A stretch of 64,000 nucleotides of DNA. Origin: a bacterium. Its GTDB lineage: Bacteria > Pseudomonadota > Alphaproteobacteria > Acetobacterales > Acetobacteraceae. The stretch covers positions 43,285 through 107,284 of the forward strand of contig JAMFRO010000056.1 of NCBI GenBank assembly GCA_026224825.1, in the 5' to 3' direction. Shown here piece after piece: positions 53,729-62,928 of this stretch. Each line of letters begins with the position of its first letter. Position 1 is the first letter of the stretch. A program made the position numbers and the translations under genes. The notes beneath the pieces are model-generated. The model searched no databases, had not been told where the DNA came from, and saw only the letters and a program-made list of their open reading frames with translations.

Positions 53729-56233
53729 TTAATCGTATGCGATCACGGCAGCATGCTTCTGATTGTATTTGTCGTTCTCGGTGAACTGCAGTGGCCCGAC
53801 ATTGAACGTCACTTTTTTGATCGTGCCGTTGAAGGTGAAGGGCGGCACGTAATCCGCATCGCAAACGCCGGTCCGCAAATCCGAGCCGATGTCGAACGTC
53901 TCGTCGGAGATCTCCAGGAAGGCGATGGTGTGTGGAATGGTCAAGGTCTGCACAACCGTACCATCGATGGACAGCACGCCCGTAGCACCCTTGCCAACGC
54001 CGGGGCCGTTATAGGTGAAGTCGAACACGATGCTGTGCGCGCCTTCACTCAAAACCGGACCTTCCCAGCGATATTTCGCAAGGATCATGAAGTTGTAAAG
54101 GAATACCGGCTTGCCGGCGAGAATATAGAGGCCGTACCCGCCCCATCTTCCGCCATTGGTCACGATCATGCCATTGCCGCCATCCGCGCCCACAACAACC
54201 TCGGCGGTGATCTTGAAGGATTTGCCGATATAGCTCGGTGCATCGCCTGTTGGAATGCCAACCACGGGGCCGGTATAGGTGAACACATTCATTCCCGCGA
54301 TATTGCTCGGCCGGGGGGCAACCGCACGGGCAAACGTGTCGTTATTGAGCGGATAGACCTGGTATTTTTGCGCCTCCTCGTGGAACACGCCCTGCATCTG
54401 CTTGAGCTTGTCAGGCATCTGCTTGGCGAGATCGTTCGCCTGGGTGAAATCCTCGTTTAGGTTATAAAGCTCCCAGGCATAATCATCGGGTTTGGGCAAA
54501 GGCGCGTTCAAAATCCACGGTCCATGCGGCGGCGTGGTGCAGGCATACCAGCCTTCGTCATAAATGCCCCGGTTGGCGAGCATTTCAAAATACTGGACCT
54601 TGCGCGTTGACGGCGCTTTCTCATTGGCCTGGTCCCAGGTGTACACCATGCTCACACCTTCGATCGGCTTCTGCTTGATGCCGCGGTATTCCTCGGGCGC
54701 TGTAATACCCGTGGCTTCGAGAAGCGTCGGCATGATATCGATGATGTGATGGAATTGTGAGCGAATGCCGCCTGCATCCTTGATACGCGCCGGCCACGAC
54801 ATCGCCATGCCTTGCCGTGTACCGCCGAAATGCGAAGCAATCTGCTTGGTCCATTGGAAAGGTGTGTCAAACGCCCAGGACCATGCCACCGCCATATGCG
54901 GGTAGGTCTCGGCCGAGCCCCAGAGATCGTAGAATTTCATCTGATCGGCAATCGGGATATCCAAAATGCCATTGTAGGAGGTGAACTGATTTGGCGTTCC
55001 GACCAGCGTTCCTTCCGGGCTGGTGCCGTTATCCCCGCAGATATAGATGATCAGCGTGTTATCGAGCTTGCCCTGGTCTTCAACTTCCTGAATCACCCGG
55101 CCGATTTCATAATCCGTATAGGCGGCATAGGCTGCGTAAACTTCCGCCTGGCGGGCAAAGAGTTTTTTCGCATCGGCGTCCAGCGTGTCCCATTGCGGCA
55201 GGCTGTCCGGCCATTCCGTAAGCTTGGCATCCTGGGGGATCACGCCAAGACGTTTCTGGTTGGCAAATATGATGTCACGGAGGTTGTTCCACCCCATGTC
55301 GAACTTGCCTTTGAACTTGTCGATCCATTCCTGCGTCGGCTGATGCGGGGAATGGGTGCCGCTTGCCGCGTAATACAAAAAGAATGGATTGTTCGGCGCT
55401 GCGGCATTGATCTGGCGCATGTATTTAATCGCCTCATCCGACGTGTCGGTGGTGAGGTTGTACTTGGGGTTATTCAGCCACGGAAAAATCTGGGTGTGGT
55501 CCTGGAACAGATAAGGGGTCCACTGATCGGTCTCGCCGCCCAGAAATCCGTAGAAATAGTCGAAACCCATGCCGGATGGCCACTGGTCGAACGGCCCAGC
55601 GGCGCTGTACTGAAAGGCTGGTGTGTTGTGGTTTTTGCCGAACCAGGAGGTCGCGTAGCCGTGGCCACCCAGAATGTTTCCTACCGTCGCATTTTCAGCG
55701 CCGATGATTGAATTATAGCCCGGAAAGCCGGTGGACACTTCCGTGATAACGCCGAAACCAACCGGGTGATGGTTGCGCCCGGTGATCAATGCCGCGCGGG
55801 AAGGTGAGCAGAGCGACGTGGAGTGGAATTGCGTATAGCGCAGCCCGGTATCGGCGACCCGGTCCAGTGCCGGCGTCGGGATTACGCCGCCGAATGTGCC
55901 GCTGACGCCATAGCCCTGGTCGTCGGTCATGATCAGCAGGATGTTCGGCGCGCCTTGCGGGGGAGCCACGCGCGGCGCCCACCAGGTTTTGGAGGTTGTG
56001 GCGTTTTCTGTGATCACGCCGCCGAATGGCATGGGGTTGGGGGGAAGTTGCTTGCCATCGATATTGATCGTGGCACCTGGGGTGCCGAGCTTGCCGGTAA
56101 TAACACCACCGGTAACCCGGGCAACCGCCGTGCCCACGCTTTGGGCGATGCCTTTGCTGAAATCCAGCGTACTGGCCACGCCTGCAAACAAGGCGGCCTT
56201 TGCCGTGGATATATAGAGCTGGCGACGCTTCAT
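53729..56233 (-). CDS. Exported arylsulfatase
   Basis: The start is set at ATG 56233 (834 residues), where an RR-containing export signal begins (KRRQLYISTAKAALFAGVAS); a TTG/ATG frame runs 19 codons further up. IMTDDQGYG (metal Asp103/Asp104) is followed by the canonical modification motif CSPSR at 142-146. SWFGKNHNTPAF, FFLYYAASGTHSPHQ and YICGDNGTSPEG are the other active-site blocks. The C-terminal ~130 residues form an extra beta-rich domain. It is FGE-dependent, and the FGE gene lies 6 kb away. It is followed by ompA-type and barrel genes. Confidence 0.92.
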   Translation of the reverse strand: MKRRQLYISTAKAALFAGVASTLDFSKGIAQSVGTAVARVTGGVITGKLGTPGATINIDGKQLPPNPMPFGGVITENATTSKTWWAPRVAPPQGAPNILLIMTDDQGYGVSGTFGGVIPTPALDRVADTGLRYTQFHSTSLCSPSRAALITGRNHHPVGFGVITEVSTGFPGYNSIIGAENATVGNILGGHGYATSWFGKNHNTPAFQYSAAGPFDQWPSGMGFDYFYGFLGGETDQWTPYLFQDHTQIFPWLNNPKYNLTTDTSDEAIKYMRQINAAAPNNPFFLYYAASGTHSPHQPTQEWIDKFKGKFDMGWNNLRDIIFANQKRLGVIPQDAKLTEWPDSLPQWDTLDADAKKLFARQAEVYAAYAAYTDYEIGRVIQEVEDQGKLDNTLIIYICGDNGTSPEGTLVGTPNQFTSYNGILDIPIADQMKFYDLWGSAETYPHMAVAWSWAFDTPFQWTKQIASHFGGTRQGMAMSWPARIKDAGGIRSQFHHIIDIMPTLLEATGITAPEEYRGIKQKPIEGVSMVYTWDQANEKAPSTRKVQYFEMLANRGIYDEGWYACTTPPHGPWILNAPLPKPDDYAWELYNLNEDFTQANDLAKQMPDKLKQMQGVFHEEAQKYQVYPLNNDTFARAVAPRPSNIAGMNVFTYTGPVVGIPTGDAPSYIGKSFKITAEVVVGADGGNGMIVTNGGRWGGYGLYILAGKPVFLYNFMILAKYRWEGPVLSEGAHSIVFDFTYNGPGVGKGATGVLSIDGTVVQTLTIPHTIAFLEISDETFDIGSDLRTGVCDADYVPPFTFNGTIKKVTFNVGPLQFTENDKYNQKHAAVIAYD

Positions 56234-56586
56234 TTTTGTTTCCCTTATCCCGCATGTTTCAATAGGTGTTGAAATGGCCCTATCGCCCACAAGAGGCTCG
56301 ATGGTTCCTTTCTATTACTTTTCAGTCTCTATTCTTTGACCGTTATCGGCAGCATATTGACAATAAGGGCGGCAAGTTCCGATTGACGGTCCGGCCGCCG
56401 GCCATACCAGGGGGGGGGCGGCTCTTGAGGAACAACAAGGTGAGCCCCGATGACCCTTTGGGGCGAACCAGACCGCGGAGACAAGCCGTTAGATCGTCTG
56501 GAATAATCTGTTGTGCTTGGTGAATCGAAGACGAATCGCAAGACGTCAGGGGCAATTGTCGAGTACCTTCGCGTCAAACTGGAGGC
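56234..56586. other. Upstream region of the arylsulfatase with a G9 tract
   Basis: No gene is supported. A run of nine G (56411-56419) is a likely slippage point. The sulfatase promoter should lie at about 56260-56340. Confidence 0.35.
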
Positions 56587-57017
56587 ATGATGAGCCGATC
56601 TTCATTAGAGTCAGTAGAGCTGGTCAACTGGACGGGGGCCTTCTGCTGATCACGCTGATCCTGATCGTGCAGGCGGTTGGGGTTGTCATGATGGCGCTCG
56701 CAGGCGCGAAACTGCGGTCCTGGCTCGCAACCCGCAAGCTGCGCCTTCGGCGCATAATCCCGGCTCTAGTCTGCACCATCAGCGTGGTTGGTATGCTGCT
56801 GGCTGCGTTAGAAGGAACCGGGCCAGGAATCTGGGCGGTGGCCTATCTGCGGCTCGGCGCCTTGCACTCGATGAACGACGCTCTCTACTATTCGGTCGGC
56901 TCGATGGCGACGCGGGGTACGACCGGGCGGCCAATGCCGCTCAATCATGCAGGCTTTCGGGCTGCTGTTCGGACGCACGCTCAGATAAGCGCGTCATGGG
57001 GCTATGGCGATGTTTGA
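56587..57017 (+). pseudogene. Ion-channel-like membrane protein relic
   Basis: A frame from ATG 56587 (SRSSLESVELVNWTG) must shift by one in a G run near 56632 to read LLLITLILIVQAVGVVMMAL (helix 1), IPALVCTISVVGMLLAALEG (helix 2) and LGALHSMNDALYYSVGSMATRG, the pore-loop-like end of two-helix K+-channel-type proteins. The last membrane part is absent. It is probably non-functional. Confidence 0.6.
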
Positions 57018-57351
57018 TGTTTGGAATGGCCAAACGAATTCAATCCCATGGCGGATTCCGGCAGTGCGAGCTCGCCGCGTTCCATCCGCTCGCGCAGGTA
57101 GGTAAATATCTGCGCCGTCCGGGCGAACAGATGCTCGCCCGCCACCAGCCCCGGCCTGGCGGGGTTTTCCGCCGTGACGAAGCGTGGCATCGGTACGATC
57201 CGCGTTTCATAATCGAGGAGAAGAACAGCGGAAAGGAATAGCGTTCTTCGTTGACTTTGCGCACCCTATGGGTGGTCGCGACAAAGGCGCCGTCGGTCCA
57301 CAGCTCCAGCATATCGCCGATGGTCATACTATTTTCGCGGGCCAGTTTCAA
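57002..57351 (-). pseudogene. 2-oxoglutarate/Fe(II) oxygenase C-terminal relic
   Basis: NSMTIGDMLELWTDGAFVATTHRVRK (57250-57335) is the conserved C-terminal metal- and oxoglutarate-binding part of isopenicillin-N-synthase-like oxygenases (His of THRV). A frame shift near 57190 is required to continue as MPRFVTAENPARPGLVAGEHL...FTYLRERMERGEL to 57002. The N-terminal two thirds are absent. Confidence 0.65.
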
Positions 57352-57797
57352 AACTAATCATAGGACGGTCCAATAAGCCGAGGTGGAGATAAGACTTCCA
57401 CGGCTCCCTTAAACGGAGCTTTACGTGAACGGTATTCTTTGTCAAAAGGCAAAATAAGTTGATGGGCTGCGTGTAACCAACAAGAAGTCCACCGCAATGG
57501 CGTCTCCTGGACGTTCCCAAATAATTGCAAAGTCCAACGATCCTCGGAGTTAACAACGCGCTTTGCACTAAGCGAGTGCCACCATGCCTCCAATAAGCGA
57601 CCAAAATGGGAGCAGAACAGTGGAACTCGTTATAGCCGCGACGGGTCAGATCCGTGCTGCCCGCGCGCTGATCCCGCGAGCGGGTTCTACGCGGCGGCCC
57701 CCCTCGATCAACGATTCGCCGCTGGTCGGGTTTGTCGAGAGGGCGGCGACGCTGCAAGCTCCATAGGGAGCGTTTGTTGGTTGGGTGAGGACTGTGT
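57352..57797. other. Gap without a supported gene
   Basis: No recognised coding sequence. A weak - strand frame (57354-57593) has no motif. The next gene's ribosome binding site (GAGG) lies at 57787-57790. Confidence 0.35.
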
Positions 57798-58571
57798 ATG
57801 CATAGATTCGGGCGGCCGCGGGAATTCCGAAGAATGAACGACAGCAGAACCAGGCAAAACTCCACCACGGATGCAGCGGCGTCACGTTTGCGTGCCTTGA
57901 TCGCATCGGGTGATGACGGGGATTTTCTGGGCGACGAGGGGCAGGTGCAGAAGCTGCTGGGCGTGTCGCGCACGACGTTGCGGCAGGTGGCCCGGCTGCT
58001 TGAGCGGGAGGGCCTCCTTGCCGTGAAGCGTGGCGGCAATGGGGGATATTTCGCCCGCCGCCCGAGCCTGGGCTCCGTGGAAACGGCGCTGATTGCGCAT
58101 CTTGAGACACTCGACGTCGGAATCGAGGAGCTGCTCGCGCTTGCCTCGATCACCTGGACGGAATCGGTTGAGCAGGCAGCGCGGCTGCGCAGCGCAAAAT
58201 CCCGGGCACTGGCCGAAGAGCTGGCCAAGCTTGTCGAAAATATAGCCCCGGCAGTCTCAAATCGCGAGTTGATCGAGGTGGAGCAGGGCATCCGGTCGCA
58301 GATATTCGAGCTGATCGAAAGCCCATATATGCGGTTGATTTTCCAGGTGAATGTGCAATTCGCCCAACGCAAGTTCGAGGGGCCGGGAAGGATCCCGGAG
58401 CTGGCGCTGGACCATGCCGAATTTGTTTCCGCCTGGCGCAATTCGAAGCTGCTCGAACTCAAGGCGATTGCGCAGGGCGATGTGGAGCTGGGCACATTGG
58501 CGGCCAAGCGGACGCGTGAGGTCTGGACGCGGATGATGCAGGGCACCGGGCAGGTGAAACTTCATGAATAG
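57798..58571 (+). CDS. GntR-family transcriptional regulator
   Basis: A 257-residue protein. GAGG lies 7 bases before ATG 57798; ATG 57834 is a weaker alternative. The winged-helix N-terminus shows LGDEGQVQKLLGVSRTTLRQVARLLEREGLLAVKRGGNGGYF; the C-terminal all-helical domain (about 95-240) is of the FCD type that binds small organic acids or metabolites. It lies directly ahead of a seven-gene pathway and is probably its regulator. Its stop overlaps the nested inverted repeat in the intergenic region. Confidence 0.9.
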   Translation: MHRFGRPREFRRMNDSRTRQNSTTDAAASRLRALIASGDDGDFLGDEGQVQKLLGVSRTTLRQVARLLEREGLLAVKRGGNGGYFARRPSLGSVETALIAHLETLDVGIEELLALASITWTESVEQAARLRSAKSRALAEELAKLVENIAPAVSNRELIEVEQGIRSQIFELIESPYMRLIFQVNVQFAQRKFEGPGRIPELALDHAEFVSAWRNSKLLELKAIAQGDVELGTLAAKRTREVWTRMMQGTGQVKLHE

Positions 58572-58628
58572 TGCCCTATTCATATATAATAAACATAATA
58601 TCGCGAAAAATATTATGTTGAGGGCACT
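58570..58628 (+). promoter_or_regulatory. Nested inverted repeats ahead of the P450 operon
   Basis: Outer arms AGTGCCCT (58570-58577) and AGGGCACT (58621-58628) enclose inner arms AACATAATAT (58592-58601) and ATATTATGTT (58610-58619). The AT-rich inner part suits a promoter or GntR-type operator about 100-155 bases before the first gene. Confidence 0.6.
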
Positions 58629-58725
58629 ATTAATATTGCCAAAGCTGCGCCTGATGCATTAATCTCCCCCCGTGCCACATGACGCATCCCTAGAGGTGTG
58701 CAGGTACGAAAGGAGAACGTCCACT

Positions 58726-59799
58726 ATGGCATTGGGCAAGCAGCGAAGACAGGCGCGGAAATACCGTGTCGTGCAATGGGCGACCGGCAATGTCGGGGCG
58801 CGGGCATTGCGCCGCACGATCGAGCATCCCGATCTCGAATTGGTCGGGGTTTATGTGCATAGCGCCGCCAAGGCTGGGCGCGATGCGGGTGAACTGGCCG
58901 GGGTGGAGCCAGTTGGCATTGCCGCGACGAACAGCGAGGATGAGATCCTCGCGCTGAAGCCGGATTGCATTCTTTACATGCCGCATGTCTTCGACGTGCA
59001 GCAGCTATGCCGCATTCTCGCCTCAGGGGCGAATGTCGTTTACACCCGCATGGAACTGCATAATCCCGATACGCTGCCGCCGGATGATCGCAAGGCGATC
59101 GAGGCGGCTTGTGTGGCCGGCAATGCCTCTGTTCATGCCACCGGGGCGAGCCCGGGTTTCATTACGGAGGCCCTGCCAATCGTTCTCGCCTCGATCCAGC
59201 GCCGGCTCGATTGCTTGAGCATTTTCGAATTCGCCGATTGTTCCTCGCGTGATTCGCCCGAGATGCTGTTCGGCATGATGGGATTTGGTGCCGATCCGGA
59301 AGATGGGCCGAATGTCGGCATCCTTGCGCATATGCGCAGCTCGTTCGGCGGCACGGTTGACCTCATGGCCAAGGCGTTTGGCATAGAGATTGACGAAATT
59401 GCCGTGAGCGGCGCGTTGGGCATAGCGCGTAATGATGTGCGGATTGCAGCAGGTGTGGTGCCGGCAGGACGTGTCGCGGCCACGCGCACGACCATCGCGG
59501 GTATGCGCAACGGCAAGCCGGTCATCCAGATCATCGCCAATTGGTATGTTTCAAGCGATGTCGAGACCACTGACGGGCAGCATTGGGACTTTCGCCAGTC
59601 AGGCTGGCGCGTGCTGCTCGAAGGCGATTGCCCGCTCGACGTCGGCATCACTTTTCCGGTGGCGGCGGAAAATTATGCCGAGATGACGCCGGGGCTCACC
59701 GCGCATCGTCCGGTCAATACAATCCCCTATGTCTGCGACGCGCTGCCCGGTTTTCAGACGATCATCGATTTGCCGCAGATCATTGCCCGGCTGGGCTGA
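58726..59799 (+). CDS. Dihydrodipicolinate-reductase-like NAD(P)-dependent enzyme
   Basis: A 357-residue protein. The start is at ATG 58726 with AGGAGAAC about 8 bases upstream. The N-terminal Rossmann fold shows VVQWATGNVGARALRRTIEHPDLELVGVYVHS. The C-terminal part shows ASPGFITEALPIVLAS and a catalytic-looking FRQSGWRVLLEG. Family members in catabolic and biosynthetic clusters are annotated as dihydrodipicolinate reductase- or 2,4-diaminopentanoate dehydrogenase-like, with no lysine role. Here it starts the P450 operon, so it probably oxidises or reduces a pathway intermediate. Confidence 0.8.
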   Translation: MALGKQRRQARKYRVVQWATGNVGARALRRTIEHPDLELVGVYVHSAAKAGRDAGELAGVEPVGIAATNSEDEILALKPDCILYMPHVFDVQQLCRILASGANVVYTRMELHNPDTLPPDDRKAIEAACVAGNASVHATGASPGFITEALPIVLASIQRRLDCLSIFEFADCSSRDSPEMLFGMMGFGADPEDGPNVGILAHMRSSFGGTVDLMAKAFGIEIDEIAVSGALGIARNDVRIAAGVVPAGRVAATRTTIAGMRNGKPVIQIIANWYVSSDVETTDGQHWDFRQSGWRVLLEGDCPLDVGITFPVAAENYAEMTPGLTAHRPVNTIPYVCDALPGFQTIIDLPQIIARLG

Positions 59800-59810
59800 G
59801 GAGACGCAAA

Positions 59811-61091
59811 ATGGCTGATCACGTAACGATGGAGCGTGATTTCTTCACCGACCGTACGGTACTGCTCGACCCGTATTCATGGCTCGACGAAAGTCGGGCC
59901 AAGGGCCCGGTCCGTGAAATGGACGAGCGCGAGGTGGTCATGATCACCGGATTTGCCGAGGCCGCCGCGGTGCTGTTGGATGCTGATGCCTTTTCCTCGG
60001 CGATCGCCGCTGCGGGACCGACAGCTCCTCTGCCGTTTGAGGCGCGAGGTGGTGATATCAGTGATCAGATCGTGGAACATCATCACAAGTTCGTCGGGTC
60101 CGAGCAATTGGTCTCCTATGACGGGCAGCGCCATACTGCCGCGCGCTCTCTGCTGAGCAGCCTGTTCACGCCCTCGCGGCTACGTGCCAATGAGGCGTAC
60201 ATGCGCGCTCTGGCTACGCGCATGGTGGCCGAGGTGGTGAACGCAGGGCACTGCGAAGCGATCCGCGGACTGGCCACGCCCTATGTGACCCTCGTGGTCG
60301 CCGACCTGCTTGGCGTGCCGGAAGAGGACCGCGCGGTCCTTTTTGACGTGGTGACCTCCGGCCCGCCGCCGGGCAGCCTCGACGATGCCGACGCTGGCTC
60401 CTCGCTGGTGCATCTGGCACAAGCGGTCGGCCAACTGTTCTCTGGCTATATTCAGGACCGCCGAGCCAAGCCGCAGGACGATGTGCTGACCAATTTGGCA
60501 ACGGCGCAATATCCCGACGGCACGACGCCGAGCTTGCCGGACCTCGTCATGTTATCGATATTTCTGTTTGCTGCGGGGCAGGACACCAGCGCCAAGCTGC
60601 TCGGCAATGCCATACGCTACCTGGCCGAAGCGCGAGAGATGCAGGACACGCTGCGCGCCGATCCCGCGCAAATTCCGGCCTTCATCGAGGAGATGCTGCG
60701 GCTCGAAGGTTCGACGAAAGTCACGCACAGGCTTGCACGCAAGGATACGGTGATCGGCGGCGTGAATATCCCGGCGGGCAGCCGGGTCGTCGCCTCGCTC
60801 GCCGGGGCGAATCGCGATCCCGAGCGCTGGGAGGAGCCCAATGTATTCAAACTTGGGCGGCCGCGGATTAAAGAACATATCGCCTTCGGGCGCGGCGCGC
60901 ATACCTGCATCGGCGCGCCGCTGGCTCGTGCCGAGGTGCGTGTGATTCTCGAAGAATTGCTCGCCCAGACGTCGCGCATCACCCTGTCGGCAGCCGAACA
61001 TGGGCCGGCCGGAGCGCGCAACCTTGCCTATGAGCCGAGCTACATCATTCGCGGCCTGGAAGCGCTGCATGTCGAGCTGATACCGCGCTAA
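59811..61091 (+). CDS. Cytochrome P450
   Basis: A 426-residue soluble bacterial P450. GAGGAGA lies 7 bases before the ATG. The I-helix oxygen-activating block FAAGQDTSAK (about 250-259), the ExxR motif in EEMLRLEG (about 290) and the heme-binding loop FGRGAHTCIGAPLARAE (Cys about 367) are intact. No ferredoxin or reductase gene lies beside it, so electron partners are encoded elsewhere. The substrate is probably the small molecule handled by the operon. Confidence 0.93.
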   Translation: MADHVTMERDFFTDRTVLLDPYSWLDESRAKGPVREMDEREVVMITGFAEAAAVLLDADAFSSAIAAAGPTAPLPFEARGGDISDQIVEHHHKFVGSEQLVSYDGQRHTAARSLLSSLFTPSRLRANEAYMRALATRMVAEVVNAGHCEAIRGLATPYVTLVVADLLGVPEEDRAVLFDVVTSGPPPGSLDDADAGSSLVHLAQAVGQLFSGYIQDRRAKPQDDVLTNLATAQYPDGTTPSLPDLVMLSIFLFAAGQDTSAKLLGNAIRYLAEAREMQDTLRADPAQIPAFIEEMLRLEGSTKVTHRLARKDTVIGGVNIPAGSRVVASLAGANRDPERWEEPNVFKLGRPRIKEHIAFGRGAHTCIGAPLARAEVRVILEELLAQTSRITLSAAEHGPAGARNLAYEPSYIIRGLEALHVELIPR

Positions 61092-61162
61092 TTCCAAACG
61101 CGCGCCAACTTTGCGCGGATTTATAAACCGCGGTGCGATCACCGCCAAAGAGGAGAGAAACA

Positions 61163-62089
61163 ATGTCAGGACTTAAAGGTAAGCGTGTATTGGTGACAGG
61201 TGCCAGCGGGCTCGTTGCCCTTCCTGTGGCACGGGAGCTCGCTAAAGATAACGAGGTATTCGCGGTCGCGCGCTGGTCCGATCCGGCGCAGAAGCGGCTG
61301 GTTGAACTGGCCGGTGCGCAAGCCGTAACGTTCGATCTCGCCAATGAGGATCTCTCGGCTTTACCGAAATCAGTCGACGTGGTGATCAACTATGCGGTGT
61401 TGCCGTTCCCGAACAAGGATGCCTACAGCGTCAATACCGGTGCCGCCGGTCGGTTGGCGCGGCGTTATCGCGACTGCGAGGCCTTCGTCCACGGTACCAC
61501 CGGCTCGCTTTATGAATACCAGGGCGAACGGGCGCTGCGTGAGGACGATCCCTACGGCCTGCACAGCTCGATCGAGCAATATGCGGCCAGCAAGATCGGC
61601 GCCGAATTCCTGCTGAAACATCTCAGCGTGGACTACAATCTGCCAGTGACGATGGTGCGCATCTTCTCCTTCTACGGCCCGCGCGGCGGCGGTGTGACCC
61701 AGCGTGTGGACCAGGTCGCGCGCGGCCTGCCGGTTAGCATCTATCCCGGCGTGAAGAACATCCACACCCCGCTGTATGAGGATGATTATGTCGAGAAGAC
61801 CATCGCTGCTGCGGGCATCGCCAAGGTCGGCACCGAGATCGTCAATCTCGGTGGCACCGAGGCGGTGACGACGCAGGAATACTGCCTGATGGCAGGAGAG
61901 TTGCTCGGCCGTGAGCCGATCTTCGCCGAAAACAGCCGGGCCTGGCCGATCTGGGCGGATACCACCAAGATGGTCAAACTGCTCGGGCCCAACAAGGTGT
62001 CGGTGCGCGAGGGCATCCGACGCTCGGTCGAGGCGACGCAGGAGCGGCTGTCATCCGCACACCATGTCGTCGGTGAACCCGCGGATTGA
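61163..62089 (+). CDS. NAD-dependent epimerase/dehydratase (extended SDR)
   Basis: A 308-residue protein. GAGGAGAG lies about 7 bases before ATG 61163. The GASGLVALPVARELAK nucleotide site is a variant of G-x-x-G-x-x-G. The catalytic pair is in EQYAASKIGAE (Tyr-x-x-x-Lys). It ends with a helical C-terminal domain. It probably reduces or epimerises the P450 product. Confidence 0.88.
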   Translation: MSGLKGKRVLVTGASGLVALPVARELAKDNEVFAVARWSDPAQKRLVELAGAQAVTFDLANEDLSALPKSVDVVINYAVLPFPNKDAYSVNTGAAGRLARRYRDCEAFVHGTTGSLYEYQGERALREDDPYGLHSSIEQYAASKIGAEFLLKHLSVDYNLPVTMVRIFSFYGPRGGGVTQRVDQVARGLPVSIYPGVKNIHTPLYEDDYVEKTIAAAGIAKVGTEIVNLGGTEAVTTQEYCLMAGELLGREPIFAENSRAWPIWADTTKMVKLLGPNKVSVREGIRRSVEATQERLSSAHHVVGEPAD

Positions 62090-62090
62090 G

Positions 62091-62414
62091 ATGATCACTT
62101 TCATCGCCCATGTGACGGTCCGGCCCGAGAATGTAGCGGCCTATGCGGCGCTCATGACGCATGTGCGCGACATGACACGCGCCAACGAGCCGGGCGTCGC
62201 TTATTATGATTTCGGCAAAAGTGCCGACGAACTGGATGTCTACTTTGTCATCGAGGTTTATCGCGATGCCGCGGCGCATGCTGCGCATATGCAAACGCCA
62301 TGGGTGATGGAATCGATCCCGCAATCGCGCCGCTTGGTCGAGGGCGGGTTCGACATCAAGCAATATGTCAGTCCCGGCACCGCGCCCGCGGTCCGGCGGA
62401 TGAAGGAGAGTTGA
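62091..62414 (+). CDS. Antibiotic biosynthesis monooxygenase (ABM)-fold protein
   Basis: A 107-residue ferredoxin-like-fold protein. ITFIAHVTVRPENVAAYAALMTHVRDMTRANEPGVAYYDFGKS is typical of YgiN-type ABM enzymes, which oxidise quinols without cofactors. It begins one base after the SDR stop. Confidence 0.87.
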   Translation: MITFIAHVTVRPENVAAYAALMTHVRDMTRANEPGVAYYDFGKSADELDVYFVIEVYRDAAAHAAHMQTPWVMESIPQSRRLVEGGFDIKQYVSPGTAPAVRRMKES

Positions 62415-62415
62415 T

Positions 62416-62916
62416 ATGGATAAGAGCGAAGAATTGTCCGGTCTGGAACATCTGCTTGAATTGCAGGCCATTTATGACCTCAAGGGCCGGCGGGATCATG
62501 CCGTCGACCGCAAGGATTGGGATACCTATGCGAGCCTCCACACCGATGACTATGTGGCGATGTCGATAACGCCGGAGCCAATTGTCGGCGGCCGTGCCGC
62601 GGCCAAACAGCTCGCGGTGCAGATGGCGAACGTCACCACCGTGCACCATTGCCATACGCCTGTGATCGAATTCCAGGACCGGAACAACGCCACCGGCGTA
62701 TGGGCGATGGAAGATAATCTGTTTTGGATCAGAAATGGCGAAAAGCAGTGGCTGCGCGGGTTCGGATTCTACCATGAAACCTACGTGAAAGGCGACGACG
62801 GAAAATGGCGTTTCCGCTACCGCAAGCTGGAACGCACCCACGCCGAAACCTCACCCGGCGCATCGGTCCTCGCCGCTGACCATTCTGGAGAGAACACAAT
62901 GGTGGGCGTGGGATGA
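62416..62916 (+). CDS. SnoaL/NTF2-like protein
   Basis: A 166-residue protein. The start is ATG 62416, one base after the previous stop. ELQAIYDLKGRRDHAVDRKDWDTYASLHTDDYVAMS and GFGFYHETYVKGDDGKWRFRYRKLERTH match the SnoaL_4 type, in which the cone-shaped fold catalyses dehydration or isomerisation. The enzyme activity is not determined. Confidence 0.88.
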   Translation: MDKSEELSGLEHLLELQAIYDLKGRRDHAVDRKDWDTYASLHTDDYVAMSITPEPIVGGRAAAKQLAVQMANVTTVHHCHTPVIEFQDRNNATGVWAMEDNLFWIRNGEKQWLRGFGFYHETYVKGDDGKWRFRYRKLERTHAETSPGASVLAADHSGENTMVGVG

Positions 62917-62928
62917 GGTAATGGCAGC

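Noticed and set aside
57812..57827. A NotI-EcoRI-like stretch (GCGGCCGCGGGAATTC) that resembles a cloning-vector linker.
   Set aside because: It lies inside or just before an intact GntR gene with no other vector sequence around it; a chance match in GC-rich DNA is more likely.
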